Shown piece after piece: positions 1 to 9,930 of a DNA stretch of 34,056 bases. This stretch comes from Fragilaria crotonensis. Taxonomy: Eukaryota; Bacillariophyta; Fragilariophyceae; Fragilariales; Fragilariaceae. The notes beneath the pieces were generated by a model. It saw only the letters and a program-made list of their open reading frames with translations. It searched no databases and was not told where the DNA came from. Each line of letters opens with the position of its first letter. Within the stretch, counting starts at the first letter, position 1. The DNA is taken from NCBI GenBank assembly GCA_022925895.1, contig JAKSYS010000667.1, positions 1-34,056 on the forward strand, in the 5' to 3' direction. Position numbers and translations under genes: made by a program.

Positions 1-99
1 GAAGGATCACCAAAGCGAACTTGGTGCTTCTGCGGCGAATGATATGCCGGAACGAGGGCGACTGACGGCGCACGATACGCCGGTTTGAATGAATAAAAT

Positions 100-2755
100 G
101 TGTTCCGGCGGAGAGGGTGGATGGTGACACGCCCGACATCTCGATGTACGTCCAGTTCAGTTGGTACCAATGGGTACATTACATGGACCATGACGGAAGG
201 TGAAGCTGGTCGTTGGTTGGGACGGCAAGAGGATTGGGAGCGGCAACTGCCATTGGGTATTGCCAATCTCCTGCCGTCAATCGCAAGGTCAACGGTCTTT
301 CTGATCGGGGACGAGATTGAGCGAATGCAGCACACGATTGAGGCAAAGGAGCGGCCCCGACGAACAGGTGCAAGACAAGATCGGCGACAGTAAACGCCAA
401 TCAGAGGTTGGCGACGACTTCGACGGGTTGTTCCCTCGATTGAGGAAGTTCGGAGGCGGAACGGGATGCGGATGACGACCTCGAACCCCTCGAACGAGTC
501 AACCAGGAAGGATGCAGACAACTACACGCCTGAGTCGATGGACGAATACATCTCGGCAAGCGTGCTTCTGCCACGTGGCGAGACGTGGTACGCGCAAAGG
601 TCATTGGTCAGATGCACGGAAGAGACGGTAATCGCGGCATGCGGCACTCGAATCTATCTTGGACACCGAGTACCAGGTTGAGTTTCCGGACGGATCGACT
701 GCGGCGTATGCCGCGAATGTGATTGCCGAAAACATATTCACAAGTCAGGCGACGGGTCGCCACTTTGCCATTTACAGAGATCACCGACCACAAGAAGATG
801 GATCGGCACTGTCAAAGGACGACGGTTTCATTGAGAACCGTCATGGGCAGCGATCGTCCCAAGTTGACGACAAGGGTTGGAAACTCTTGGTCTCTTGGAG
901 ACGGCAGCCGGATTGGATTCCGTTAAAGGACTTGAGAGAAGCGAACCCTGTCAGTGGCAGAGTACGCAGTCGCCAATAAGATTGCAGAAGAACCTGCATT
1001 CGCTGGTGGGTGCAAGATATGCTTCGCCGGCGGGATCGTGTAATCAAGAAGGTGAAGTCCACAAGTATTGGCTGCGGTCGCACAAGTATGGCGTCGACTG
1101 CCCAAGACAGTGGCGGAGGCGTTGGCGATCGATCGCAGAACGGGGACTACCTTTTTGGTGTGATGCCATTGAAAGGAGATGAGGAACGTGATGGTGGCGT
1201 TCGAGTTTAGCGACGATCAAGTCCGCCGATTGGTTACGCGAAGGCGACATGTCACATGATATTCGACATCAAGTTCGACCTGACGCAAGGCGCGACTCGT
1301 CCTGAATGGCGCGAAGCATGAGTGCCGAAGGAGATGACCCTTCTCGAGTGTCGTTTCACGTGATACGTTCGGATCGCTTTCACGCTTGCGGCATTGAACG
1401 GACTCGATATCTTGGCGGCGGACATCAGGGCAACATCTCTCGGCACCAACCGAGGAGAGGCTATATGTTGTTGCCGGATTGGGTTCCACCCGATTTGAGA
1501 GGGCGACCAGCGAATCATTGCGTACACTTTATGGAATGAAGTCGTCGGGAGCGCGATTCAGGGACCATCTTGCCGCGTCGCTTCGGGACATGGGATACGT
1601 CAGTTGCAAGGCGGATCCGGACGTTTGGATGAAGGCCGCGACAAAGGCCGATGGAACAAAGTTTTGGTGTCTTGGCGTACGTCGATGATATCCTCTGCCT
1701 CGATACAGATCAAAGAATGTGATGGACGCTTTGTCGAAGGTCTAAAGCTGAAGGATGGAAGTGTCAAGGCGCCTGATGTGTATCTTGGGGCCGAGGTCAA
1801 GCAATTCAGGATACCCGAGTCGGACGACCGGGAAGATCAGGTGGGCCATGTCTTCATCCAGAGTGGCGAAGGGCTGTCAAGGACGTCGAGACAGAGTTGG
1901 AAAATGTGGGATTGGGGTTGCCAGAAACGCACAACGACTCCACTAAGTCAGGGTTATCGACCGGAGTTGGATCAAACGGCAGGAGTTGGATGCGCAGCGA
2001 CTAAACTATTACCAAGGTCTGGTCGGCGTGAGGTGGATCTGCGAACTCGGGCAGTGGACATACTGATGCCGGTTTCCCTCATGTCACGTTATCTTGTGTC
2101 GGCGAGGAGGTCATCTTCAGCAATTGTTCCATGTGTTTATATTTGAAACAGTACGACCGGTCGACGATGGTGTTTGATGACACGGAGCCAAGCTACGACC
2201 GCGACGTTTTGCCCACAAGATTGGTCGAAGTATTACCCTGACGCGAAGGAAGCGATACCGGAGAACATGCCAGAGCCGCGAGGGAAGCCAGTGATGATGA
2301 CTTGTTTCGTTGATGCTGATCACGCAGGATGTCAGTTGACACGTCGATCGCACACTGGCGTGATCCTCTATATAAATCGCGCTCCGATCATTTGGTACTC
2401 CAAGCGACAGAACACGGTGGAGTCTTCCACGTTTGGTTCGGAGTTTATTGCCATGAAGATCGCAGTTGAGTTGATTGAGGGGCTGCGGTACAAGTTAAGG
2501 ATGATGGGTGTTCCGGTTGAGGATCCTTGCAATGTTTTTTGTGATAATGAAGCGGTCGTCAAGAATTCCACCAGGCCAGAGTCAACTTTGAAGAAGAAGC
2601 ACCAGGCGATCGCGTATCATCGCACTCGCGAGGCTCAGGCTGCGGGGACTGTGCGGATTGCTAAGGAAGATGGTGAAACTAACCTGGCGGATATCTTTAC
2701 GAAGCTCTTGGCGGGACCGAAACTTCGGGATTTATCGCAACGCATCCTATGGTAA
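100..2755 (+). pseudogene. Element A pol remnant (IN C-term, chromo-like, RT, RNase H), many frameshifts
   Basis: Fragments in all three forward frames line up with element C pol. About 100-390 matches the IN C-terminal part (a GRWLG-like block, then VFLIGDE). About 659-950 holds the barrel motif YQVEFPDGS and the chromo-like stretch GWKLLVSW..DWIPLKDL. About 1535-1720 is RT: LYGMKSSGARFRDHL, KADPDVWMK and the catalytic YVDD at 1678-1689. RNase H is intact from 2174 to 2755, with DADHAG, STFGSEF, DNEAVVKNS and a NLADIFTKLL end. At least six frame changes make the polyprotein non-functional; the YVDD and RNase H blocks are still well preserved. The frameshifts could partly be sequencing indels. 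Confidence 0.82.
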
Positions 2756-2945
2756 CGGGATGGCTTTTGGCCTGCGAAGCAGGTGGCTGGCCTTGGCCTA
2801 CGAGCGTAGGTGTGGATGTGCTGATACTATTCGGTAATGGATGTCCGAACGGCCTCTGGTGTTACGTGATATTTGGTGTTTTGTGAGGAGTACGAATCCG
2901 GGGACGAGCGAATCACCGATGAATCGGTATTTTGCTCGCGGGGAC
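2756..2945 (+). other. Element A 3' untranslated region with two hairpins and polypurine tract
   Basis: This stretch between the RNase H stop and the LTR has no ORF. It contains two adjacent perfect inverted repeats: CCTGC-GAA-GCAGG at 2771-2783 and CCTACG-AG-CGTAGG at 2797-2810. The last bases, GCGGGGAC at 2938-2945, match the G-rich block before the LTR of elements C and E and are the likely plus-strand primer (polypurine tract). Confidence 0.55.
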
Positions 2946-3098
2946 TGAACGAATTCTACTGTGTCTGCGTCATATTGGGCTACGGCCAGACCAAGTGGGG
3001 TTTCTCCGGACTTTGTTTATAATTTTGTTCTATCCTAATCACTAACGCCATGCTGCCCCACAATGATGGATTTCAGTAGTAACGGTAGCTTTTATTCA
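2946..3098 (+). repeat. Element A 3' LTR (short)
   Basis: This segment of about 153 bp starts TGAACGAAT and ends CTTTTATTCA, giving matched TGAA/TTCA ends. The start resembles the first 17 bases of the element E LTR (CGAACGAATACTACTGTG). The partner LTR is outside the window, so the limits rest on the polypurine tract on the left and the resumption of element B coding sequence on the right. Confidence 0.6.
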
Positions 3099-4463
3099 TC
3101 GGTGCCGAGCTGTTTTGAAATAGCTGCATGGGAAATGATGATGCCTGGAATCGTGGGAGTGTAATATGTCCGAATGAATACGGACGATGGGCCTCCGGCA
3201 TTTCCACGATTATCAACCGGCACGCACAGGAAGCCGACGCCGATAGGTTGATGCGCATGGTGACCAGCATCAAAGAGGCGGACGTTGGTGCGACTAAGAG
3301 GGCGGTAGGCAAATAGAAGCTTGTGATCGTTGGCAGTACATGCCATCGATCCGTTGTCGGCATGCGCGAACGAGAGTTGGCGTTTGCGGTCATACGTTTC
3401 AGCCAATTGACGCAGTAGGATGGGTTCGGGAACGTCGTCGATGTGGATTGTCTCTGACGCTGGAAGTGCAGGATTTGCATCGGCAACAGGGATGGCGATG
3501 GAGTTGGTGCTGGGGACGTCGAAGCACGCCTCAAAGTCGACTTCTTCAGCGGCGGTGACGCGGAGGGAATTTTGTTGGAAACCAACTAATTCGTAGTCAT
3601 CATCGTCGTCGTCATTTTCATCGATGGCAGGGACCTCAACGCCGGCCGGCTCATGTTCCAAGATGCGACGCATGGTCCGGTTGGTGGGAGGTGTTGGGCG
3701 ACCACGGGCATTGGCTGAGTTCAGGTGGCTGCGAAACTGCTTGTGCGAGTTCGCGATCTGCGCCTTGAGCTGGGGATTGCGTTGTGCCAACCCTTCGGCG
3801 ACAATGTAGTCGATGAAGCGGTTGCAGTCCTCCACTTTGTGTCCCGGTAATTGGCAACCGAGACAAACAGAAGATGCATCTTGGTTCTGGGAAATGGCGC
3901 GAACCATCAGGTTGATCGCTTCCTCGTCGAGGGTCGCTTTGGACATGGACGACGAGAAGTCAGGCGACGCGGTTTCGATGCGCCGGATGATGGACGTCGG
4001 CGTCCTCCCCGTTGACGACTGCTGCGAGGACGGCGGGTCGCGGCCGATCTCGGATGCATACTCGACGAACGTCGTTGCGAGTTGCGCCAACGAAGTTCGA
4101 ACGGGAGCGCGCCGTCGTGGCCGGTGCGCTTGTCATTCAACTAGGCGTCGGATTCGGGACGCCATTCCGGACGTCAGATTGCGGACCGAAGGTCGAGAGC
4201 CTCTGATTCGGTGTACGTGCGAGTGGCTTGACGCTCGCACCGCCAAGTCTTGAAGCCGACGGATGTACAAACTGAATGGTTCGGTACGACGCTGGCGAGG
4301 GATTTCGCTAGCAGTTGAGAACACGGAATGGAGAAGGGGATGGTGTAGGCGGAACAATGACTACACCACGTGATATCCTGCTTGGGGGGGACAGCCTTCG
4401 ACGGCGCTCTGTTCTTGTGAACCACTCGGGAAGGTTGATTCTTGAGTGAGGGCGGTGTAGATT
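3099..4463 (-). pseudogene. Element B gag C-terminal part and protease-like region (broken)
   Basis: From 4090 down to 3099 one frame is open (about 330 aa). It carries a zinc knuckle CLGCQLPGHKVEDC (CX2CX4HX4C) that binds the RNA genome in this gag family, then an acidic linker, and the protease-like motif FAHADNGSMACT. The segment ends at QLGTDE, where G reads on. Upstream, 4463-4091 continues the gag, for example ALTQESTFPSGSQEQSAVEG and EIPRQRRTEPFSLYIRRLQD, but it has an in-frame TAG near 4358 and local frameshifts. Comparison with G shows about 60 residues scrambled around 4130-4250. B is inactive, and its pol beyond this point is missing from the window. Confidence 0.8.
4460..4463. repeat. 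Target-site duplication of element C, left copy (GATT)
   Basis: GATT stands directly before TGTTAAAT of the left LTR of C and is repeated directly after the right LTR at 17131-17134. Removing C plus one copy restores the element B gag frame with no missing codon. Confidence 0.8.
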
Positions 4464-4669
4464 TGTTAAATCTACAAGTGTCTTAATGATAAAGCATATC
4501 AGAATCATCTATAGAACATAGATATATAAAGATCGAGAAGAGTGAGACGGACGACCATGTATGTGTCAGGTCCCATACTGTCAACCAAGCTACCGTTGTA
4601 CTGTCGTGGTAGTACGACCTCTCCATAGTATGTAGGAACAAACCCGTACAGTAGCTTGTAGTATAAACA
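4464..4669 (-). repeat. Element C 3' LTR
   Basis: It is a direct repeat of 16921-17130 with termini TGTT...AACA. Against the other copy I count four substitutions and four 1-bp losses, all four in short homopolymers (AAAA, AA, CC, CC) of the other copy. Confidence 0.93.
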
Positions 4670-4867
4670 GTCCCGCGACAGGCATTAAGGCACTTAAGCA
4701 GAGTCGAATCACACTCCCTTTCCTTATCCAGATCATGACAGAGGCCTCGGCTACGTCGTTAACTTAACCCTGCGACTGTAGCCTACTGTTTGGACAGTGA
4801 CCGTACGCATCCCCTCGCTCTGTATCAGGTCACCAGAGTATGTTTTCAACAACTCTATCATCTTCGG
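4670..4867 (-). other. Element C 3' untranslated region and polypurine tract
   Basis: This is the non-coding gap between the RNase H stop and the LTR. Read on the - strand it ends GTCGCGGGAC directly before TGTTTATAC, which matches the G-rich tract before the LTR of A and E. I see no ORF or other signal here. Confidence 0.6.
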
Positions 4868-7520
4868 TTACAACAGCTTCGTTAAGATATCAGCCAAATT
4901 CGTCTGTGTGCTCTCCTTTGCGACGCGTATTGTCCCCGCAGCTATGGCTTCTCGTACCCGGTGGAAGTTGATTGCGGCATGTTTCTTTTTGAGTGTCGAC
5001 TCCGGTCGGGAGTTAGTTACCACCGCCGAATTATCGCAAAATACGGAACACTCTTCCATGATCGGAACACCCATCATTCGCAGCTTATACCGCAGTCCTT
5101 CTATCATTTCGATGGATAACCTCATTGCGAGTAACTCTGAACCATATGTCGACGCTTCGACGGTGTTTTGTCGTTTGGAAAACCAAAGTACCGGTGCTCG
5201 ATTGACGAAGATCAAGATTCCCGAATGTGATCGCCTGGTCTCCCGACAACCGCATGATCCGCATCCACAAAGCATGTCATCACAACATCTTTCCCTCGTG
5301 GTGTCGGCATATTTTGTGGGATCGCCTCAGCTGCATCGGGTAAAACTCCGACCAGTCACATTTTACAAACCTCTCGCCTCGAAATATCGGAACCGTATCA
5401 TCAAAGACAATCGTCGAACGCGGGTGATGTTTCAGGTAAGCGAATATATGGAAAACCTGCTCCAAGTGTCCTTGTCGCGCTGAAACAAGATATCGCGACA
5501 TTAACGACACTGGCATCAAGACATCTATTCGACCAATCTCGCATATCCATCGAAGGACTCCAATCAACCCTTGGTAGTAATTCAACTGCTTACTCCCGAG
5601 TTCGGCTGAAAGATCTAGTTCAGGTCGATACCCATTAGCCAGAGGAGTCTTGGCATTTGGGAGTAGCCGAAGATCGGCCTCTTCTAGCTCCTTCTCAAGG
5701 TCGGCGATCGCCTTCTTCACATACGAAGTCGATTCGAAAGCCCACCTTACTTTGTCTGGGTCGTCAGAGTTCGGAATCCGAAACTTCTTGATATCGACGC
5801 CTAGATAAGTTTCTGGCTCTCTTATGCTACCGGGCTTCAACGTAAATCGCTGCCCTAAGGCATCCATAAAACCCTTCGGGTCGACTCCTTGAAATACGAT
5901 GTCATCCACATATGAGATAACGTATTCGTAAATCTTGTCCCCGTTCGGTTTGACTCCTGCTCTCATCCATAGGTCAGGATCTGCCTTCGACGATGTGAAG
6001 CCCAATTCGCGTAAGTTCTTCGCCAAATAATCACGGAATGATCTGCCACTTGATCTAAGTCCATACAGGGCCTTCGCAATGATGGCCCTTCTCCCATTGT
6101 ATTCAGGCCCGAGTTGATCGGTAAATTTAGTCCACACTTTTTCTTTGTTTGGGGCTGCCAAGTAGGCGTTTTGGATGTCACATGACAAAAGATCGAGGTC
6201 ATTGAGAGCCGCTAGGAGAAAGAACAGCCTCACCGTGTCCCTGCTTACGACCGACGCAAACGTCTGTTCCTTCGTGGCTTCAGTCATGTTACCACGAGCC
6301 ACCAAACGAGCCTTTCGCGTAAGATCCATCTTAATGTCGAACACAAAATAGGTCTCCACGAACTCGTATCCTGGAGGTACATTCGCCTTGTCGTCTTCGA
6401 TGAACTCGAATGCTGGGAACACGTTTCGGATCTCCTTTTCTATCGCTTTCCTCCAGAAGTCTGTCCCTGTTCTCCTGTCAATCTCCAATGCCTGCGCTAC
6501 GCTCTTTGGGAGCTCCAAACCGTATTTGTGGGAAATCGACCAATACTTTGATTTGACCTTCTTGAGAATCCTTTCTCGCTTCTTAAGTACGAATGGGACC
6601 CACCATCGGAACGCTGGCTCATTCGATATTCCGTTTGTCACGGCGTAATCAGCAACCTGAACGGGATATGCGTCTTTCAAGTCTGCTAGAGGGACCCAAG
6701 TGCTGGATCCGTCCTTCCATTCGACAAGCAGACGCCAACCCCTTGTCGTTCTCTTTGGTCGCGGCCCCGCCTTTGTAGAATAGTACGCGTCCTCCTCTCG
6801 GATCGCACTGTCTTTCTTTTCATGATCGACAATCTCCTGCATCACTTGCAGGCGTCGACCCTCGTCATCAACTTGTGGGTACAAGCATTCGGCGATCAAG
6901 TTCGCCGTGTACGTCTCCTCCGTCCCATCCTCAAAGCAAACGAGATATTCGCGGGAATCCAGTAGAGGATTTGGGTTTGACGATCCAATAGGTTTTCCGT
7001 TGTGATCCCTCTTCCGGCTTTTCACAGTGCCTCGGAGAAGCTCTCCTCCACGGTCGGTAACAATCTCAGCTGTTAAATACTGATCGAATGCTTCGGGGGT
7101 GTATTCGTCAGCGTCGGAACGGTGTAGGTTTTCTTCACCCTCCTCCGTCCCTGGCGCGTCATTCCAGTCCCCAAAGATATCGACCAACGGAAGCTGATTG
7201 TCACCAAGCTCTTCAGCCACCTCCTCGTTCGTCTTGCTGTCGCCGATCTTCTCATCGATTGACTTTAACAATTCCTCAATCTCCTCCTTTTTATCTGCGC
7301 GCTCTTCAGTTGTCAGTGACCAGAACGTACTCCTTACGATTGGCCTTCCGGACGGTGGTAAAAGGAACACTGCGTCCCCTCTGCCATAGTCTTCCGCTGG
7401 ACCGAGCCAGCACGCCAACTTCCGCTCGTTGTCATTGTCGAGGTATCCAACTACCTTGTACCACCCATGCATGACGTATAGCGAAATATCTGGAGCCCAT
7501 CCGTGGACTTGTTCAAAAGC
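4868..7520 (-). pseudogene. Element C pol, second part: IN tail, chromo-like module, RT, RNase H (frameshifted)
   Basis: One frame is open from the D insertion site to 5280. The IN C-terminal fold comes first (VVGYLDNDNERKLACWLGP). A first barrel motif follows (YLVCFEDGTEETYTANLIAE, about 6880-6960), then a chromo-like block GWRLLVEWKDGSSTWVPLADL (about 6665-6740). RT follows with TFASVVSRDTVR, CDIQNAYLAAP, ALYGLRSSGRSFRDYL, KADPDLWMR and the catalytic YVDD at 5901-5912. Near 5335 the frame slips and near 5240 it slips again. RNase H then runs to 4868 with STYGSELLAM, DNSAVVTNS and LADILTKLL. RT copies the element RNA and RNase H removes it. Both catalytic cores look intact, but the polyprotein is broken between them. 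Confidence 0.9.
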
Positions 7521-7526
7521 GCATCT
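7521..7526. repeat. Target-site duplication of element D, left copy (GCATCT)
   Basis: GCATCT directly precedes TGTGATTTAC of the left LTR of D and recurs at 13719-13724 directly after the right LTR. Six bases match on both sides. Confidence 0.85.
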
Positions 7527-7833
7527 TGTGATTTACTTGGTGTCGTGCTGGCAACTAGTGCGAACAAAACTACGAAGTAAAGGGCTTTGCAAAAGTAGGT
7601 TTATCGGTGTTATGATTATTTCGAGCGATTGTAGAATCGGCAGTCGTGTTCACGTGTTTTCATACGTGGAACGACCGTAAACTCTACGCGCGAATACATC
7701 CACGACTGAGTACAAATGTACGTCGAGACATACGAATATGCGTCTCGGCGAAGACGAATGAGAATGAACGACTCGGCGCATCCATTCTGTTGGTTCTGCG
7801 TTGTGACGGTACGCAGGTACCAGTATCATTACA
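7527..7833 (-). repeat. Element D 3' LTR
   Basis: It is a direct repeat of 13416-13718. The differences are one 7-bp segment present only here (near 7625), one 2-bp and one 1-bp indel, and about four substitutions. It contains CACGTG at about 7650, an E/G-box-like palindrome in a position where LTR promoters carry regulators. No binding evidence is available. Confidence 0.94.
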
Positions 7834-7850
7834 CTCCTTCTCGCTTCCAA
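7834..7850 (-). other. Element D polypurine tract
   Basis: Read on the - strand, GGAAGCGAGAAGGAG lies immediately upstream of the 3' LTR start TGTAATGATACTGG. This is the expected position and composition of the plus-strand primer. Confidence 0.7.
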
Positions 7851-7865
7851 CCAGAATGTTGAGCC

Positions 7866-9930
7866 CTACCATCCCATCACTGTCTTGCGATGGAGGCAAT
7901 GTGACTCTTCATTCAACGGCTTCGTAAGGAAGTCCGCTGGTTGATCATTCGTTCGGATGTGATGGATGCTGATTTCCTTTCGCTCAACGTAGTCCCTGAA
8001 ATGGTGAAGCTTGACGTTTAGATGCTTCGTCCGAGGTCGATACTTGTGGACACGAGCCATTTCAAGGCTCCGCTGTTGTCTTCGAATACACGACAGTGCA
8101 CGAGCCTGCGTCGTCGATACCGGATATCCTCGTTCCTTCATCTCCTTCAACAACTCCATTATAGGGATCGCGTCTCTCAGCGCGTAACTCAGACCTGTGT
8201 ATTCGCTCTCCGTCGACGACAGGGCCACTTCCGTTTGCAATTGGGATTTCCACAGCAGGGGCAGTTGGCATACTTGATGATATACCCATGGCGTGACCTC
8301 GCTGTATCACGATCGCTCGCTGCCTCCTTTGGATCCCAATCACCACAGAAGCTTGCGTCAACGAAGACCTCTAAGTCCTTGTTCGTCATCGGTTGCATAA
8401 TCGTACCTTTGTCTCTGGTTCCCAACAAATAGCGCCCAGCCATCGCACTGCGTCCCCGTGTTCTTTCTTGGGGTCGGATACGAATCTGGCGCATTGGTGG
8501 ACGGCGTACGCGATGTCACTTCGTGTCGCCTTCTCGAGATAGTTCAGCTTCCCAATGATCGATCTATAATTGAACGAGTTGTCGAATGACTCCGAGTCCG
8601 AATGTCTTGTCAGTAGTTTCGATGACGCAGCCGGAGTCGAACGCGATTTAACATTCGTGCCGTTCAATCTCAAGTCTTCCAGAATCTGGTCGATGAGATG
8701 TGGTTGTGACAAATGTATCGTGCCATCCGTCCTCCGATCGATGCTGACGCCAAGGAAGTCGGCAAGGTCGCCTTCAACTGTTATGGACAACTTGGCCTTC
8801 TTTTGAAGCTCGTCAATTATCTTGTCAATCTCTTTCTTGTCAGGGCCAGCCAATAAACTATCATCGGTGTATAGGACGTACAACGTTGACCCTCTGTAGA
8901 AAACGCATTCGTCCACCGCCGATTGTTGGAAACCCAAGTCTTTCACCAGTTTTCGCACAAGATATTGGTTCCATACGCGTCCCGCTTGCTTCTGGCCGTA
9001 GATGTTCCTGTGGATCTTGAGGACGAAGTCGTTTGGATTCGAATCATCCTCAAGTTCCATCCCTGCTGGGACCTTCATGTACAGCGTCTTCTCCACGGGA
9101 GCTTGAGCGAATGCTTGAACAAAGTCAATCTGCTTCGTGTGCCACCCGTGCGCGACTGTCATTGTCAGGAGCATTCTTACCGAGTTCCAAGAAGCGACCG
9201 GCGCGTACGTCTCATCATAGTGCTCACCTCTCTTCATTCGCGAGCCGTCGATGTTCAATCGCGCTTTATACTTTTTGATCGATCCATCCTTCGCGTCGCG
9301 TTTTCGTTTCATCTGCCAGACGGCGGGTAGGATGGTTTGTCCTTTGGGAACCTCAGACTTTGGAATGATGGTGAAGTTGCCATTGTTGAATTGGTCTGTC
9401 ACCTCCTTCTTCATGCTCTCCTTGAACATCGCCCTGTCCTCCTCTTTCATCGCCTGGTGATAGTATAACGTGTCCGGGTCTGACACTGCCTTGTATGCCA
9501 TCAACGGGTTGCGATAAGCCCATCGGTCGTCGTCTGGGAACATTGCCACGTAGCAAAATATTTCTCCTTCGACATCGTTCCGAGTGGCGTCGCTGATCTC
9601 CGTGCACATCGCCGCGAGATATTTCTGAGGTGGCTTGATCGTGCGCCCGAATCTCGTCTTTTGAATTCGGTTCGCATCACCCATCGTGCGGTCGCCCGTT
9701 TCTGTTGCATCGATGGGTATCGGTGGACCGTCGTCCCCGACGTTTGCTGCAGCTGGCTCCTTCTGACTTGAAGGCACCGGTTCGCCTGCCCTTGCTCTCT
9801 CGTTTGGTGTGTGGCGTTTTCGTTTTCTGCTGGACGATGTCATGCTCGTCGTTTGACTCGACGGTGACGTTGCGCCCTCGTCGTTAGCTCCTTCTGAGAC
9901 GTGACGAATCCCGCTCTCAGTTGCCACGAC
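7866..9930 (-). pseudogene. Element D pol, second part: RT and RNase H (two frameshifts)
   Basis: The frame open down to 8386 holds a Ser/Arg-rich linker, then a classical copia RT: FTIIPKSEVPKGQTILPAVW, YKARLNIDGS, TYAPVASWNSVRMLL, IDFVQAFAQAPVEKTLYM, NIYGQKQAGRVWNQYL and the catalytic YTDD at 8860-8871, then SYRSIIGKLNYLEKATR. The frame slips near 8440, and the next frame carries DLEVFVDASFCGDWDP (first RNase H Asp) and SRHGYIIKYANCP. It slips again near 8255 into TEVALSSTESEYTGLS, the Glu motif, and ends NDQPADFLTKPL. All catalytic motifs are present but lie in three frames, so the gene is broken as written. Confidence 0.88.

Larger units (their letters stand above)
1..3098 (+). mobile_element. 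Element A: Ty1/copia retrotransposon, 3' half (pol end, 3' UTR, 3' LTR)
   Basis: The window opens inside this element. Conceptual translation on the + strand follows the same order as element C pol: IN C-terminus, chromo-like module, RT, RNase H, then a non-coding tail and a short LTR. The right border is placed at 3098 because the LTR ends in TTCA, which is the inverse of its TGAA start, and homology to the gag-protease region of element B resumes at 3099. A was therefore probably inserted into B in opposite orientation. The left LTR and the matching target-site duplication lie outside the window, so the insertion is inferred rather than proven. A is the most decayed copy here. Confidence 0.8.

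Noticed and set aside
4797-5483. 228-aa ORF on the + strand
   Set aside because: It lies antisense to the element C RNase H and RT, which have clear catalytic motifs on the - strand; the + translation shows no recognisable domain.
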